Positions 33,302-45,892 of a stretch of DNA of 64,000 nucleotides are shown here, piece by piece. How positions within the stretch are numbered: position 1 is the stretch's first letter; each line of letters opens with the position of its first letter. Both the position numbers and the translations under genes were made by a program. The stretch comes from Macrosoma leucophasiata (Eukaryota; Arthropoda; Insecta; Lepidoptera; Hedylidae). The notes under the pieces are model-generated. The model saw nothing but the letters and a program-made list of their open reading frames with translations. It searched no databases and was not told where the DNA came from. The DNA lies in the NCBI GenBank assembly GCA_036365455.1, contig JAWQUS010000017.1:11470001-11534000 (forward strand). Reading direction: 5' to 3'.

Positions 33302-35088
33302 GTAAACTGTAATCCCCAATAGCGAAATTTACAGCAGTAGTACTATATAAGGGAATATGACGTTAAGTAGGTAAATATCGAAAACATCCATAAAGTCATA
33401 CACATCTACAGAAACTGCGGTACATCCTCACGACTTGCAAATACTCTACTTGTTGTTATCTTCGTTAAAATGTTCACAATATACATTATACATTAATTTA
33501 TTGAGGTTCGGTTGCACCAAAATATTTGTTAAAGTTAATGTTATATCATCCTTCTCTAATTTCAATAAATTTCTTCAAGAGAAGGATGTAAAAAGAGGAG
33601 ACGTTCCAAAATGTATGGAGCTTGGGCCCGCACCATGTGCACTATATTGAGAGATGAAGCATAAAATACTTAATAATTTTCAGCTATTCAAATCGTTTTT
33701 TAAATCTTCAATTAATTGTCGTAAGTTTATTTCGAAAACAAGAATGCCATAGTAGCGATATGGCAACATGGAATATGTTGCCATATCGCTACTATGTTGT
33801 CATACAAAAATTACGTAAAATAAATATTTCCAACAAAAAAACAACTATTCAAATTATTTTTTGAGTATTTTTCCATGATTCTGCGTATTTTTCTCTAACT
33901 TTTGATATAGTGTACAAGGTGCGGGCCCAACGTGGAACTTCTCCTTTTACATTAACTTTAATTTCAACAAACATTTTGGTGCAACCGAACCTAACTGTTA
34001 TACTTTTTACCGACTTTTTACTTTTTACATATTTGTTTACAAGTTTCATGGCTTAGTAAATATCTTGTCCGCTGCTTAGCTTTGTGTTACCTAGATGTAT
34101 GGTTACGTATAACTGGTATAACATATAACTAACATGTACATTAAGACCACTGGTTTTATCATTGTTTTTATAGGTTGCTGTGTTCAAATTATTATCCTTG
34201 TCGATAGCGTGCTCTGTGGTTCCTTCATTGTATAAACGAAGTTTTCCGAGATAATTAATATAAGGTCGCAACTACATAATATATTTTGAACATTTTTACG
34301 AAAATTACTTTTAGTTGTGAACTATGTCAAATCTTAAGGCTAACGATTATGAAAAACTGATTCGTGTGATTTCCATTACTTTGTTCACGTAAGCCAATAG
34401 TATAATAATTAAAGTTAATGTAAAAGGAGAAGTTCCACGTTGGGCCCGCACCTTGTACACTATATCAAAAGTTAGAGAAAAATACGCAGAATCATGGAAA
34501 AACACTCAAAAAATAATTTGAATAGTTGTTTTTTTGTTGGAAATATTTATTTTACGTAATTTTTTATGACAGGAATATGTTGCCATATCGCTACTATGGC
34601 ATTCTTGTTTTCGAAATAGACTTACGACAATTAATTGAAGATTTAAAAAACGATTTCAATAGCTGAAAATTATTAAGTATTTTATGCTTCATCTCTCAAT
34701 ATAGTGCACATGGTGCGGGCCCAAGCTCCATACATTTTGGAACGTCTCCTCGTTTTACATCCTTCTCTTGAAGAAATTTATTGAAATTAGAGAAGGATGA
34801 TATAACATTAACTTTAACAAATATTTTGGTGCAACCGAACGTCAATAATGAATTATTGACGTTCAAAAAAAATTAATGTAAAATGTATATTGTGAACATT
34901 TTAACGAAGATAACAACAAGTAGAGTATTTGCAAGTCGTGAGGATGTACCGTAGTTTCTGTAGTTGTGTATGACTTTATGGATGTTTTCGATATTTTAGG
35001 TAAATATCGAAAACATCCATAAAGTAACGTCATATTCCCTTATATAGTACTACTGCTGTAAATTTCGCTATTGGGGATTACAGTTTAC
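33302..35088. repeat. Large inverted duplication (~670-bp arms, 443-bp spacer)
   Basis: 33302-33963 is repeated in reverse complement at 34407-35088, with few mismatches and small indels by eye. Landmarks include CTGTAATCCCCAATAGCG / CGCTATTGGGGATTACAG and GTGCGGGCCCAAGCTCC / its complement. Each arm includes flanking sequence plus most of a MITE. The right arm lacks the MITE's inner terminus and has an extra ~22-bp inverted piece at 34978-35024. Not a simple transposon. If transcribed it would form a very long hairpin RNA. Confidence 0.92.
33505..33991. mobile_element. MITE with GGTTCGGTTGCACC terminal inverted repeats
   Basis: GGTTCGGTTGCACCAAAATA at the left is matched by TTTTGGTGCAACCGAACC at the right, giving 487 bp. 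Internal features are a hairpin around CCTTCTCT and a central near-perfect palindrome at about 33744-33803 (GCGATATGGCAACAT...). No ORF. Relatives: 34407-34852 (inverted, truncated), 26148-26290, and the inner part of 19909-20491. Confidence 0.85.
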
Positions 35089-36868
35089 TGCCTCAGTAGC
35101 GTAGTGGTAGCAGGCCACTACTATCAGTTTAAATTATTATAATTTGAGATGAGCCGATATCATAGTTTAATTATTTCATACATACATACATTCGTAAAAG
35201 CATATGAGCTAAACTAAGCCTTCACAGTCCATTTTATATAGTCTGTATTTGAACAGTATGTTATTATTTGTGAACATGTCACAGTTCTACAGACAAGTTG
35301 AGGTTTTGTTCTTTTGTTACAATTGTGTCTGCTTTGTAGACAGTTGAACTCCTTAAATATTTAATGCCCTCGGAAATGTGCTAAAAATTCCTCAAATGTG
35401 AAATAAAAAAAAAAAAACAAATCGATACGACATATTGTATTATGAAAGAGGCTTTAGTTCTTATTTTAATTAGGTTATATATTATTAATAATTTTTCATA
35501 ATACACGGTTAACGTTTGTGGTATCGATGTTTATGTAGGATTAGATTTAACCCGTTAAATGTAGTTGGACCGATAGTAATAGTGCCTGCCGAAACATATT
35601 CGAATTCCAACGACTGATTCGACAACTTAGCGGTTTATTGTAAGATATAAGTAACGATGTTATTACCATATTGTAATTTTTCGAGTTAAACTGATATAAA
35701 CTCACGTCTAGCGATGAACCATGTTTTGGTTTCTGGTGAAATATTATTTCATACGCTTTTATATTATTAAGAATAATTAGAAGTGTTTAACACAACCTTT
35801 TTTTTCTGTTGGTGTATTTTATATTTCTGTTTTTTTTTTTTTAATTTCTTTACTTTTTTATAATTTTATTAAGCTTATTATTTAATAACGTAAATTTCAG
35901 TTCATTGCGGATAGTCGACTGTTGTTTAGGCTCTCGAATTTAACAGTCACAATAACTAATGTGGATGTTCAATGATGGTTGGTTCCTTTAGTCTAAGTCT
36001 ATATTTTTGAGGATTTATATTATTTTTACAATAACAATGTTTCATTTTTCGCAGGATGCAACAGTCTCGCCAAAATCTTGTTATCCATCCATTAAGTTAT
36101 TGTGTCTATAATAATTTCACCTAATTATAGTAATAATTGTTTCGGTTAAGTTAACTATTGTTGGGTTACCTACTTTTAATATCACGTTTCTAATCATGTT
36201 AATGTTAATACGAGTACCTTTATGAATATAACTGTGGAGAGAACTCCGCATCAATGCAATAGAGGTTATTTGTTTGCGTGGTATAAACATGTAAATCTGC
36301 ATAATATATCGATTTAAATCGTCACAAACTATTCACCACCACTGCCTTAGTATTTTACGTGCATTTATAGATAACACTAAACCTGTAACACGACAAAAAA
36401 CATGAAAAAAAAAGGGAAGATAACTTGTCAAGGTCTGTTACAACAGCAGCGATTGGTACAAAAGTAATTTGTGATTATTGCATACATACATGTTAGGGAC
36501 GAAATGAAGTGGTTATTTTTTGCGTAACAAAACAAAAATTTGAGTGTGCAGTGACATATTCTTACTACATCTTTGAAATATTGAAAGAATCTATTTTGGC
36601 ATCAAAACTATTTTTGCATATAAACAAATGGAATTGACTCATTCATATTTATTTTAAAGTATAGCTGAATTCGTATTTATTAAAAGCTGTGAAACTGTAC
36701 TTAAATTATTATCACAGAGTATCTCAGTGTATTGTCGATAATGTCACTTTTATGCGAAATAAAATAAAGTTAAAACTGAATTATTACTGTTGCTTTTTTT
36801 TAATTATCCCTAATTCTACACATCAGATCGCCTTCGCCTCATTTCGCAAAAGAAAGTACAGTATCCAA
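35089..36868. other. AT-rich intergenic sequence
   Basis: A tRNA-like SINE head remnant is at 35092-35125 (CTCAGTAGCGTAGTGG). No gene recognised otherwise. Confidence 0.4.
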
Positions 36869-37099
36869 CAAGAAATAATGCACATCGACCTCAGGAAGAC
36901 GTCGGCTTATTTCGGATCTGTAGAGTGTTATCTCTCGCGCCTTTCCTATTTGACGTTTGTCGACCATTTTGATCAAGTTTTGACCAATACCGTACTACGG
37001 ATGCAAGCTTACGTAGGCAGTGTGCAGCAGAGATATGCTCTATGAAAACCGAAACTAGCCGATTCTCTCTTTCATAGGTTCGATGTGCATTATTTCTTG
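36869..37099. mobile_element. MITE with CAAGAAATAATGCACATCGA terminal inverted repeats
   Basis: Both ends carry CAAGAAATAATGCACATCGA in inverted orientation, giving 231 bp with no usable ORF. Diverged relatives with GCTAGTTTC and CGATGT blocks appear at about 29105-29150 and 38555-38635. Confidence 0.8.
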
Positions 37100-37280
37100 A
37101 TGAGCACTGTACTACATTTGTAGTACAACATAATATTTTGAATTGCTATAATTATACAGAGTATAGACATAGAAATTGTTACCGATAGAGTGCGATTGTG
37201 ACACAAAAAGGATTTATAAACCTTGAGAGTTCCTACAGAATCATGGTAACTCTTATGTCGTATTATGTTTTATGGCAAAC

Positions 37281-37925
37281 ACGACGTCGGGACATGAGTC
37301 CTCTAATGGAGAATTCTTCCGTTAGTGCAGTCAGTCAACCGAACAATGGCGGACACTCCAATAGGCGGTACTAAGAATAACGCGGTATGGGCAGAAGCGT
37401 TCCGCGATAAAACCGACCCGTGGTCAGAGAATCTGTAATAATACTACGTTTAGAATGGACACTCCCGACCCGTGGTCAGAGAATATGTAATGTCTAATAC
37501 TACGTATAGAATGGGCACTTCGACGTCCCGCCCGATTTCCCCGCATCACCCAACCTTCTCCCCTCTTATGGGCGACGGTTGGTATTTTCTACGTGCTACG
37601 CACACAGGTGCACGTGTAAATACCCGTCACTGATTGATGTCTGTGTGATAGAGACCAAAATAAGCGTTTGTATGGCATTTTGGCGGAGTGTCCGCGGTGC
37701 CGTGGTACAACTGCGATGTTCAACTGGTTGTACTATGGAGAAGTAACGTTACCCATAGTTCAAATGGTTGTTCTATGGGGATTTATCTTTACCAATGGTT
37801 CAACTGGAGTGAGTAGCGCCAATCCGACTCAGGCGTGGCAATTATGGTATATTGTCCCTTAATGACTCGCAACGTCTTTGAGAAAGGTTTTGTTCAGCGG
37901 CGAACGTCTTTCGGCTGGAGTAATA
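37281..37925 (+). repeat. Repeat family D, longest copy
   Basis: Runs from ACGACGTCGGGACATGAGTC to TTTTGTTCAGCGGCGAACG. It contains an extra internal block (about 37420-37700: CGACGTCCCGCCCGATTTCC ... GGTGCACGTGTAAATA) that recurs alone at 45893-46128, and a local ~60-bp tandem duplication (ACCCGTGGTCAGAGAAT twice). Confidence 0.8.
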
Positions 37926-37966
37926 TGATATTCAATAAAACAAACATTATAAAAACGTAAGAAATG

Positions 37967-37972
37967 TTTATT
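37967..37972 (-). terminator. Candidate poly(A) signal of the TBL2-like gene
   Basis: AATAAA on the minus strand, about 2.1 kb past the TBL2-like stop codon, followed downstream by T/G-rich sequence. Nearer signals could be used instead, so this is a candidate only. Confidence 0.35.
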
Positions 37973-40102
37973 GAGACATTACAGAGATCACATTCATTTA
38001 CAAAATATACATTCTCGTTTTCCCCTATCTATATACATAGAATTTCAGTATAGAAGATGAATATATCCATTTTCAAGTGAATTTATTTATACATATGTAT
38101 ATTAATATTCATATTTGCTAATTAATGGTTGAGGAAAAATATTGTAAGAAAATAGAAACCTAAGATATAATTGTATTACCTTAAAAAATATTATTTCTAT
38201 TTTATGTAGAAAATGAGGAACCATATTTTAAAAAGCTTATTGCAAACTGAATCTCAATTAAGAATTCGCAGATGCATCTAAACTACCCACAATAATATCT
38301 CCTGTCCTTCCTTTCAAAACTTTTATAATCAGTAAATGCATGGTTTTTATATTAGTACAATATATAAATACAATGGACACTATATAATGACATTTTTATC
38401 AATCCATTTTTGTAATAATGTAAGGAAATGAAACACTTCATTTATTTACTCAACTTGCAGATATAGAAAACAACTTGCAGATTTTTCAACTGGCAAGCTT
38501 TCGGTGGTTAATAATATATAGTACTAATCAAAAGGAATATCATATCATCGAGGTTAAGAAGGCGACAATCGGCTAGTTTCGGCATCGTACAGCACTATCA
38601 CGGCTAATTGTCTCTTTGTTAAGCTCGATGTAGGTACAATATTGCTTCATGTGCATAGAAAGTGAAGCTTTGTGTAGCAAAGTATAATTTGTCAAAATCT
38701 TTAAATATTTCTTGTGTTTGCTGTACCTATCTACCTATTTCTAAAAAAAAAATATACTTTGATTTTGAGCAAGACATGGACCAAAGTCATTATAAGAAAT
38801 GGACTAACATTACAAACGTTTACAATGAAATTTACTTCAACCAATTGTTATAGTGAGAGCAATTGTGGAGTGAAAATAAAGACTGTAGTTTACTCTATTT
38901 GTTATTCAGCTCAGTTTTGTTACTAAAATTGAAGTTTGACATTTTTAACTTCTCATTGTTGTCGTGTGGGCCGTAGGTGTTAACCTGACCGTTCGTGGGT
39001 CAAACATAACGGCTGCGACTTGTTGGTCTATTTCAATAATGCCTTGGTCAAACAACTTGACAATTATTAATGTGAACAAAATATCATATCTAAGCAGGGT
39101 TTTCAATAATTCATTATCGTTTAAACACATCGTTTATCAACATCATTTAAACGAAATACTTAATCATTAAGTTTCCTTTCCAATACGCTCCGGGACAGGC
39201 CTCTATTTTGAATGTTTTATTGTATTTTTACCACAGGCTACCCGATTTAAAATAATAATTCGGAAGACAGGTTTAGCCATTGTATTACCAAACCTAGTTT
39301 GCGATTGGAAACATATCATAATCCATTTTCAACATAATAACAGACTTTTCCATGTTAATTAATCTAATCTCTTATTTTGTGACATACATTTAAAACATAC
39401 TTAATTATTTTGGACCGAAAAGTCATCTTAGGGCTAACTTAGTCTTCTTTCGAAACATAAATGCAAGTTACAACTGATTAGAACAATACAGCCCGTGAAA
39501 AATGTTTTCTAAAACAAAATTAGCAAATACCTATAAACAGGCTCGCATTTTCAATATTATAAATACTCTATCAATATAATGACACGTCTATTATAGGCAT
39601 CGTAGCAGTTTTATTAACGTAATTGATAACTTAGTAAAATGTGTCTCGTTATTGGTTAGTGTTTTACCATAGCCAATCAATTGAATCGTAAAAAACAGTA
39701 AGAAAGCGAAAACAAGCAGATCATTTTCATAATCTGCCTTTAGTAAAATATGAATTAAACTAAATACGACGTTAAGAAAATCTGCTATTTAGCTAAAATA
39801 TCAAAATACCCCGTGGAGTACGCTCCATTATTTATATTCAACAAGCTGCAACTAGTGATACTGTTCGAATCGTAGCGGGAGTGATTGCTTTTATCCTAGT
39901 ACGACAGTTTCAGAATTTTTTTTTGCATTTTTTTACAATACCCATTTACGTTAGATTCAACCTACAACCACAGTCTGATTGTCTGCAATTAATGGAGCTC
40001 GCTTGTCGATCAGGATCAGTATCTTCCTGCAGTTTTGATTAAACATGAAGAGAGATTCTAATCCATTGAGACAAGTCCAGTCCGACGCTAAAATGGACAG
40101 AA
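37973..40102. other. Likely 3' UTR or intergenic sequence 3' of TBL2
   Basis: AT-rich with no coding exon recognised. The minus-strand open frame at 38945-39130 has no identifiable domain. Confidence 0.35.
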
Positions 40103-43100
40103 TTATTTGCCGAATTTCGCAAGAGTCTCCTTACACTCCTGTATAGTTTTGTTCAGTCGCTCGACGGTCGCAGAGGTTTGTTTGGAGCCGAGCAATCGTG
40201 TGCAGCTAGCAATCGTCGTGTAATATCCGCACACGTTATGAAAGATCCTGACAGCGCGGTCTCCACCCACGAACAAGTACTTCCCGCTCGCATCGAAGGT
40301 CATGTGATTTATTAAGCCTGAAAAAAAAAAGATACACCCAATGCATACGTGTCTCAGTTTCTAATTTGAACAGATCAATAATGGCGCCTTGAAAACCCAT
40401 GTTCAATAATTCAAGTATCCGATAGCCTCGAGACTGCTTACAAAATATATTTTACTTCAGGTAGCAAATTAGAATTCACTGAAATGCTGATTCTTCGAGA
40501 CGTTCGTGTTGGAAATTCAAGAGTTTTTTATATTCACCTTTACGAACAGAGTAAAAAACGGCAGGTCGGACAACATATGTACGCAGCTCTTTTGAATTTG
40601 TAATTTGAATGACGTCTGTCCCATTTAGAGGGATTGATTTAGGGTTTTTTAATGATTTGTAATTCTAGAAAACTGTATTGCTCGCCAAGTAGAATATTTG
40701 ATACGAATAAAATGATGTAGGCATCCCCCGATAGCCATTATGGATGAGATCATTTATATAATTTTTCTCGATCATTTATTTATCAACAAAAGATATTGGA
40801 GCGATTTCGGAAATTCTAAGAGTAGTTTGCCCATTGGCGGAGACGCCAATCCGCTGTGTTACACGGTGATGAAATTGAATGCGACCATTATTGGGTTTAA
40901 TAATCATAGAGCAACGCGGGCCACCGACCGCCGCGGCGGACCGGAGGGGAGTAGCCATAGCGTATATTACCAATGCAAAACAGTCTGACATTTTTTGCGG
41001 GGGGAAATGCGTGCGGCACACACGCACACTACAAAAATCGTCTATTACTACGAAACTCACACCTTGACTTGAACAAAATACAGAAACAATTTCACGCACA
41101 CATTTAAACATCTAGGTGACAGCTATAGGACTATTTGGACTTGTACCTTGACAGAGGGGAAAGCCTGCATATGGCTACTCCCCTCCGGCGTTGTTCTATG
41201 CATAATCATATTAAATGCATATTAAATGTAACAGAGGAGAATACAAAATTTAGGAAAAAAACAACAAAAAAAAATTTTCAAGTTTTTTCCCTCTATTGTT
41301 TTGTCGACATTGTACCTACTTTGAAAACGACAACGGAAACTTAAACCGAAGTTTTACATGGCTGGAACTTACCCGTATAAACGTTTTCGATGGTATCATA
41401 CAAAATGCCGGTGTATGTATCGTAGAACTCAATGTTGGTGTCGGCGGAGACGGCTAGCACCTCGGCGTTCGGCGACAGAGCGATACGCGGCGGGTTAGCG
41501 GTCTGCGTGTATCGCCCCGTCTCGAGCACGTGAGGCGACTCGCCGCGAGCGTAGTCCACTGTCAAACAGAGAACCCGTGATTTTATAGTTTCTTCATAAC
41601 TTACTGGTAGTAGAGCTCCAGTGACGGAGCTCGCGGACGAAGGCACCACCGCATAATACCTTAGGCCTTAGAAGTGGTAACGCGTCTGTATTTTGACCTC
41701 TGGTCTTTGTGTAAGTGTCTATAGGCAGTCATCACTTAGCATCAATGTGAACTGCATGCTTGTTTGCCACTTTAATGACATAAAAAAAGAACCTGTGAAA
41801 CATTTGAATTTAGATTTAGTTTTTTATCATTATCATGAAAGTGGCAAACAAGCTTATAGTTAATATTGCTGTAATCTACGTAAGTAAAAAACCGGTCAAG
41901 TGCGAGTCGTACTCACGCACCGAGGGTACCGTTCAAACCTATAAAACAACTAGCGGCCCGCCCCGGCTTCGCCCGCGCTGCTCTGCTCCTATTAGTCATA
42001 GCGTAATGTAAGCTATCCTATCTCTCAAGTTGGATCGAACTGCACATGGTGTGCGAATTTCATTATAATCGGTTAAGTGGTTTAGGAGTCCATTGAGGAC
42101 AAACATTGTGACACGAGATTTATATATATTAAGATTATTGTAAGGTTTTCGCAATTTTTCCTATATCAGTGCTAATACCAGTCCAGTGCTTCGATAGCTT
42201 AGTGGTAAAGCGGCTGGACTGGTTTTCCTGAGGTCGCAGGTTCGATTACTGCCCGAAGTCAAATTTTTCTTTATCTTTTTTCCTTATTTCTAAAGTTCAG
42301 TCACATGTGTTATTGCGAAAAATAAAAATATTACAGCTTAAATTAAATCCAAATTAGTCACAGACATTTTTCTTTATTTTCTAAATTTAAACTTTTGTAC
42401 AGAATACTTTATCCACAAAAAATAAATCGTGTTCGTACGTACACATTAAGTGAAATTTGCATGTGCACTTTCAATTTAAAGTATTTATTTGATGTTTATT
42501 TTTCTGTTTACAAACAATGTTTGCCAAAAGATCACTTTCACAAGACAATAACCATTCGCCAACAGATCGATAGCAAAACATCCAAATATATCTTGGACAA
42601 GAGGATGTGGGTTAGGTCAATCAACGTAAGTGGGTCGGAGGTTTAAACTGGGCCACGGAGTCTATAAATGATCTAATAGAAACACTTCGACGTTATCCCA
42701 ATAATGTCTTTCCCGTTTAAAGTCGTAACTCATTCGCGATCGTTGTTGTAAACATTGTCAGTAGGTATACATTAATAACCTGAACCATTTTGGAGACTCC
42801 GAAAATTGGTAATTAAATAATAGAGTTGAAGAGATGAAAGTTATAATAAAGCAAAATAATATCGGATGTAAAAATGATAAAAATCAATTCACGATTTCAA
42901 AGACTATTGCGGAGTACTGCGGACGCTGCGTGTAAATTGCAGTCACTTTTATTATTATCTACAAGTTGTACAATTATATCCAAAGACGCATTATTAACAG
43001 GAGTATAATAGTACTTAATATTTTGATTATTCGAAATAACACATGCGCGTGAATTTAAATATTGAAAGAAAAAATGTAAAGAAAAATTTGACTTTGGACA

Positions 43101-45790
43101 GGGAACGAACGTGCTATCTCATGATAGACCAGTTCAGTCGCTTTACCACAAAGCTACCGAAGGCCCAAAAAACTGTAATAAAATGTGTCGATTTCATTTA
43201 CCTATTTCATAATTTTGTATGGGACGTGTGTAGAACTGAAGGATTTCTAGACACTACAGTTTATGAATTGTCTTATCTCAAAAAACTATGTTAATTATAC
43301 CTACTCGTTGTATAATTATACTCGTTCTATTAACTACAAATTAATCCCAAAATATATAATAAAGTAGTAGTATTACATAAACATAGTTTTAAAAATTATC
43401 CTACAAATTATCCACTTAGTGAACGGTACACAATTATTGTGTACTTATTTAAAATCAGAATCTAATAAATATTAATAGACACGGAGTTTAAATAAAGTCG
43501 TGATGTATGTTTATTGTCCGTAAACCTCCACAGGATGTAAAACAAGAAACAAGGATTTCGAAAACAAGTACATAGCAATAGCAGCATCCTATTTAGCTTC
43601 GCGGAGCGTAATTAAGTGCGGACAAGCCACGCTGGGTATAATAATGAGTACTACTGAGTCCGGTGTCCACGTCCGTAGTGCTGCCGTGACGTGTTCGATC
43701 TTGATATCGACGTACACATCGTCTAAACCAGGGTTTTCCAACCTTTATTTCCTCGAGGAAGATATGGCCATATCATTTAATATTTAGGAAGACCTCAAAT
43801 AATAAATTATAAAACGATTTCCCACACCTTTGAAATAAAAACAACGCACACTATTTCAATAATATTTTTTTAAATGTGATGAAACCTTTGTGACGCATTA
43901 TTTAATTCTGAGGCCATACGAAGTTTGCCGGGTCAGTTCAATCCGTCAGGTTAATACCTATATCCCAATGATTAAAGCCGGGAGATGATGATAAAGGATG
44001 ACTTTGAATTTGATTGATTCAAGGGATGTGATGGATCCCCGCCTAGTTGGGAATTCCTACACTTAATCCCTAGTTCATATTCTAAGAGTAAACCTACTCG
44101 TATAAATGCGTATTTTCCGCTTGGCCAAAATATCGGTAAACCCACGGACTTTAAAAACTAGTTGCGATATCTCGAAACGACATCATCTTGACAAGAAATA
44201 TTTACTTGGCGCTTAGTTTTATAGCGTCAAACATCATTATCCTTCGACGAGGATAAATATATCGCAACATAATGGTGTATTGTCGATAACAACGACAAAT
44301 ACGGAAGGATTGCGCAGCATCTGTTTACAAATTATGAAGGTATTCATTTTATCCTCTGCTGATTAACTTTTTAATGTAAAAGGATTGACAGACAAGCAGA
44401 CGGGCCACCTGATGGAGAGCGGTTTCCGTCGTCGCCCATGAACATTTGCAATACCAGGGGAGTTGCCAACGCGCTGCCACCACTGAAGGACTGTTTAGAT
44501 GCCAGTTTTTAAGAACCTCATGTTGTCGTGCCGTGGAGAACACCTCAGGGGACATCGTTCTCTTCTCGTTTTACAATTTGCACGTTCTGGGCAAGAATGA
44601 ACGCTTCTTGAACACTTCTACGTATCCAACCTGTAGATTTTTACTACTATCTAATGCATAAACACTCGTGTATTTACGATAGGTGCTATTTGCATCATCT
44701 CCTAAACGGTTAGTCATTAATTACTGCACCTATTAATACAGATGGTGCGGCGTCGTGACTGTTATTCATTAATAAAAAACTGGTCAAATGCGAATCTGTC
44801 TCACGTTCACTGGGTTCAGAACAATTGAGATTACGTTAACTTTCCTAAATAAATACCAATGACTTCTTATTTTTCTTAAAATCTACAAAAACTTTTTTCC
44901 GTATCCTCTTTTTCAAAAATTTTAGTCTCAGTAGTTTAGGAGATAAGAAGGAGAATGTTTTATGTTCGCTTATTTTCTTTTTCAACTAAACTATTCACTT
45001 CAAAATTATAAAAAAATATGAAATCAACACCAATTATTTGGAATCCGTCAATAAGACCTTGTATTTGAATTTTTTTAAAGCCTTTTATCCCCCAAAACTA
45101 TCGCCTGTTTTGTCAATTTTATTTAATAGATATTATATATTTTTATGTTATTATGTTTGGATCACTAATTTACCAAACACAACACATATCTACCAAACTT
45201 CAACTTAACGACCCAGTTCTTGCAGAGAAAGTCAGCCGTGACAAACCGACAATCTTATAATGGTCCTTTTGATATAAGGAACTCTAAAACGCAATTATGC
45301 TTAAATATGTCGCAGCTAGACACGACCTATTTGAGTGGTAAGAATGAAGCAGTATTACATAATTACAAGGTAATACGACGCAATAACAATTCAATAGATT
45401 AAGGTAAACATACTCACACTTCGTTTGATATAACTTCCACGTGCCGTCCTTCGATATTGTGGCTATGTGGGACGTATCTACATCGAACGCGACATCGTAG
45501 ATACCCGACGTATGTCCCGTTAGCTCGAAGGCTTTAGTCACTTGTTTGTACTCGCCGGTCTTCGTGAAGCACACTTCCATCACTTTGACGTCGGGTGAGA
45601 AACCTGTGGCAACCACGAAGCGACCGCATGGCGATATTTTGGCGGCGTACGTGCTCATCAAGTATGTGTCGAGTCGGTCGAGCGGTTGCCCCTTGAGGTT
45701 CCATATGACCATATCGGTTTTCGACGAACATGACATCATGAACTTGCCGTTGCTCGAAATACCGAAGCCGACTACGTCTTCCTCGTGGAC
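40103..45790 (-). CDS. TBL2: Transducin beta-like protein 2 (TBL2) homolog, C-terminal exons
   Basis: Three minus-strand exons join in phase: 45418-45790, 41373-41558 and 40103-40317 (stop TAA 40103-40105), about 258 codons with GT-AG introns. The protein has WD40 blades: GFGISSNGKFMMSCS...MVIWNLKGQ, GRFVVATGFSPDVKVMEVCF, AFELTGHTSGIYDVAF...KDGTWKLY, ETGRYTQ...RIALSPNAEVLAVSA and KYLFVGGDRAVRIFHN. It closes with the TBL2-type coiled C-terminus (TVERLNKTIQECKETLAKFG). These match the second half of TBL2, an ER-anchored WD40 protein reported to work with PERK in the unfolded-protein response (family knowledge). The N-terminal membrane segment and first blades are absent, because exon 45418-45790 begins with an acceptor and an internal codon. 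They should lie upstream, probably beyond 64000 or in short unrecognised exons. Introns are repeat-rich. Confidence 0.9.
40896..41212. mobile_element. MITE in the last TBL2 intron
   Basis: TAATCATAGAGCAACGC... and GGAGGGGAGTAGCCATA at the left are matched in reverse complement by TATGGCTACTCCCCTCC and GCGTTGTTCTATGCATAA at the right. The left arm has a ~20-bp GC-rich insertion (GGGCCACCGACCGCCGCGGC). No ORF. Confidence 0.8.
41603..41789 (-). repeat. Repeat family A, minus strand, internally deleted
   Basis: Has the 3' hairpin end (ACTGGTAGTAGAGCTCCAGTG) and the 5' half, but the middle (the ACACTACC and GGCCGTACATTACC blocks) is deleted. It lies in the TBL2 intron just before the exon at 41373-41558. 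Confidence 0.85.
41949..42135 (+). repeat. RTE-like 3'-end repeat, near-identical to 10612-10798
   Basis: Same start (ACTAGCGGCCCGCCCCGGC) and end (TATATATATTAAGAT) with almost no differences over about 187 bp. Preceded by a 'CCGGTCAAGTGCGAGTCG' repeat fragment at 41889. Confidence 0.75.
42186..42340 (+). repeat. tRNA-headed SINE, family B
   Basis: Contains GCTTCGATAGCTTAGTGG (A box), GGCTGGACTGG, CGCAGGTTCGATTACTGCCC (B box) and the tail CACATGTGTTATTGCGAAAA. The first TBL2 intron holds it. Confidence 0.8.
42341..43588. other. TBL2 intron sequence with a minus-strand SINE
   Basis: Mostly AT-rich. A diverged minus-strand family B SINE head lies at 43075-43170 (GGGAACGAACGTGCTATCTC ... GCTACCGAAGG). 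Confidence 0.45.
43589..43722 (-). CDS. Candidate alternative terminal exon within the TBL2 intron
   Basis: On the minus strand, GGTTTAG|AC at 43722 opens 44 codons without a stop until TAG at 43589-43591 (peptide begins DVYVDIKIEHVTAALRTW and ends CPHLITLREAK). An AATAAA lies at 43510-43515, about 75 nt downstream. The phase fits the donor of TBL2 exon 45418-45790, so splicing into it would give a TBL2 form lacking its last blades. No homology is recognised. It could instead be an exapted repeat or a leftover of a retrocopy. Speculative. Confidence 0.3.
44375..44480 (+). repeat. Common lepidopteran repeat related to family A
   Basis: Contains GGATTGACAGACAAGCAGAC, GGGCCACCTGATGGAGAG and CATTTGCAATACCAGGGGAG. 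The same layout is seen at 25246-25330. Confidence 0.6.
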
Positions 45791-45892
45791 CTGTGGAGAA
45801 TATATATTCATGTTTTAAAAATCGATTTCATCAAACAACTTTCTATGTAGTCTAGTGATAGTTGGCCACTATTGCTACGCTGCGCTCTGTTG

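Noticed and set aside
38945..39130. Minus-strand 61-codon open frame
   Set aside because: No recognised domain, no splice context, and lies past the TBL2 stop in likely UTR sequence.
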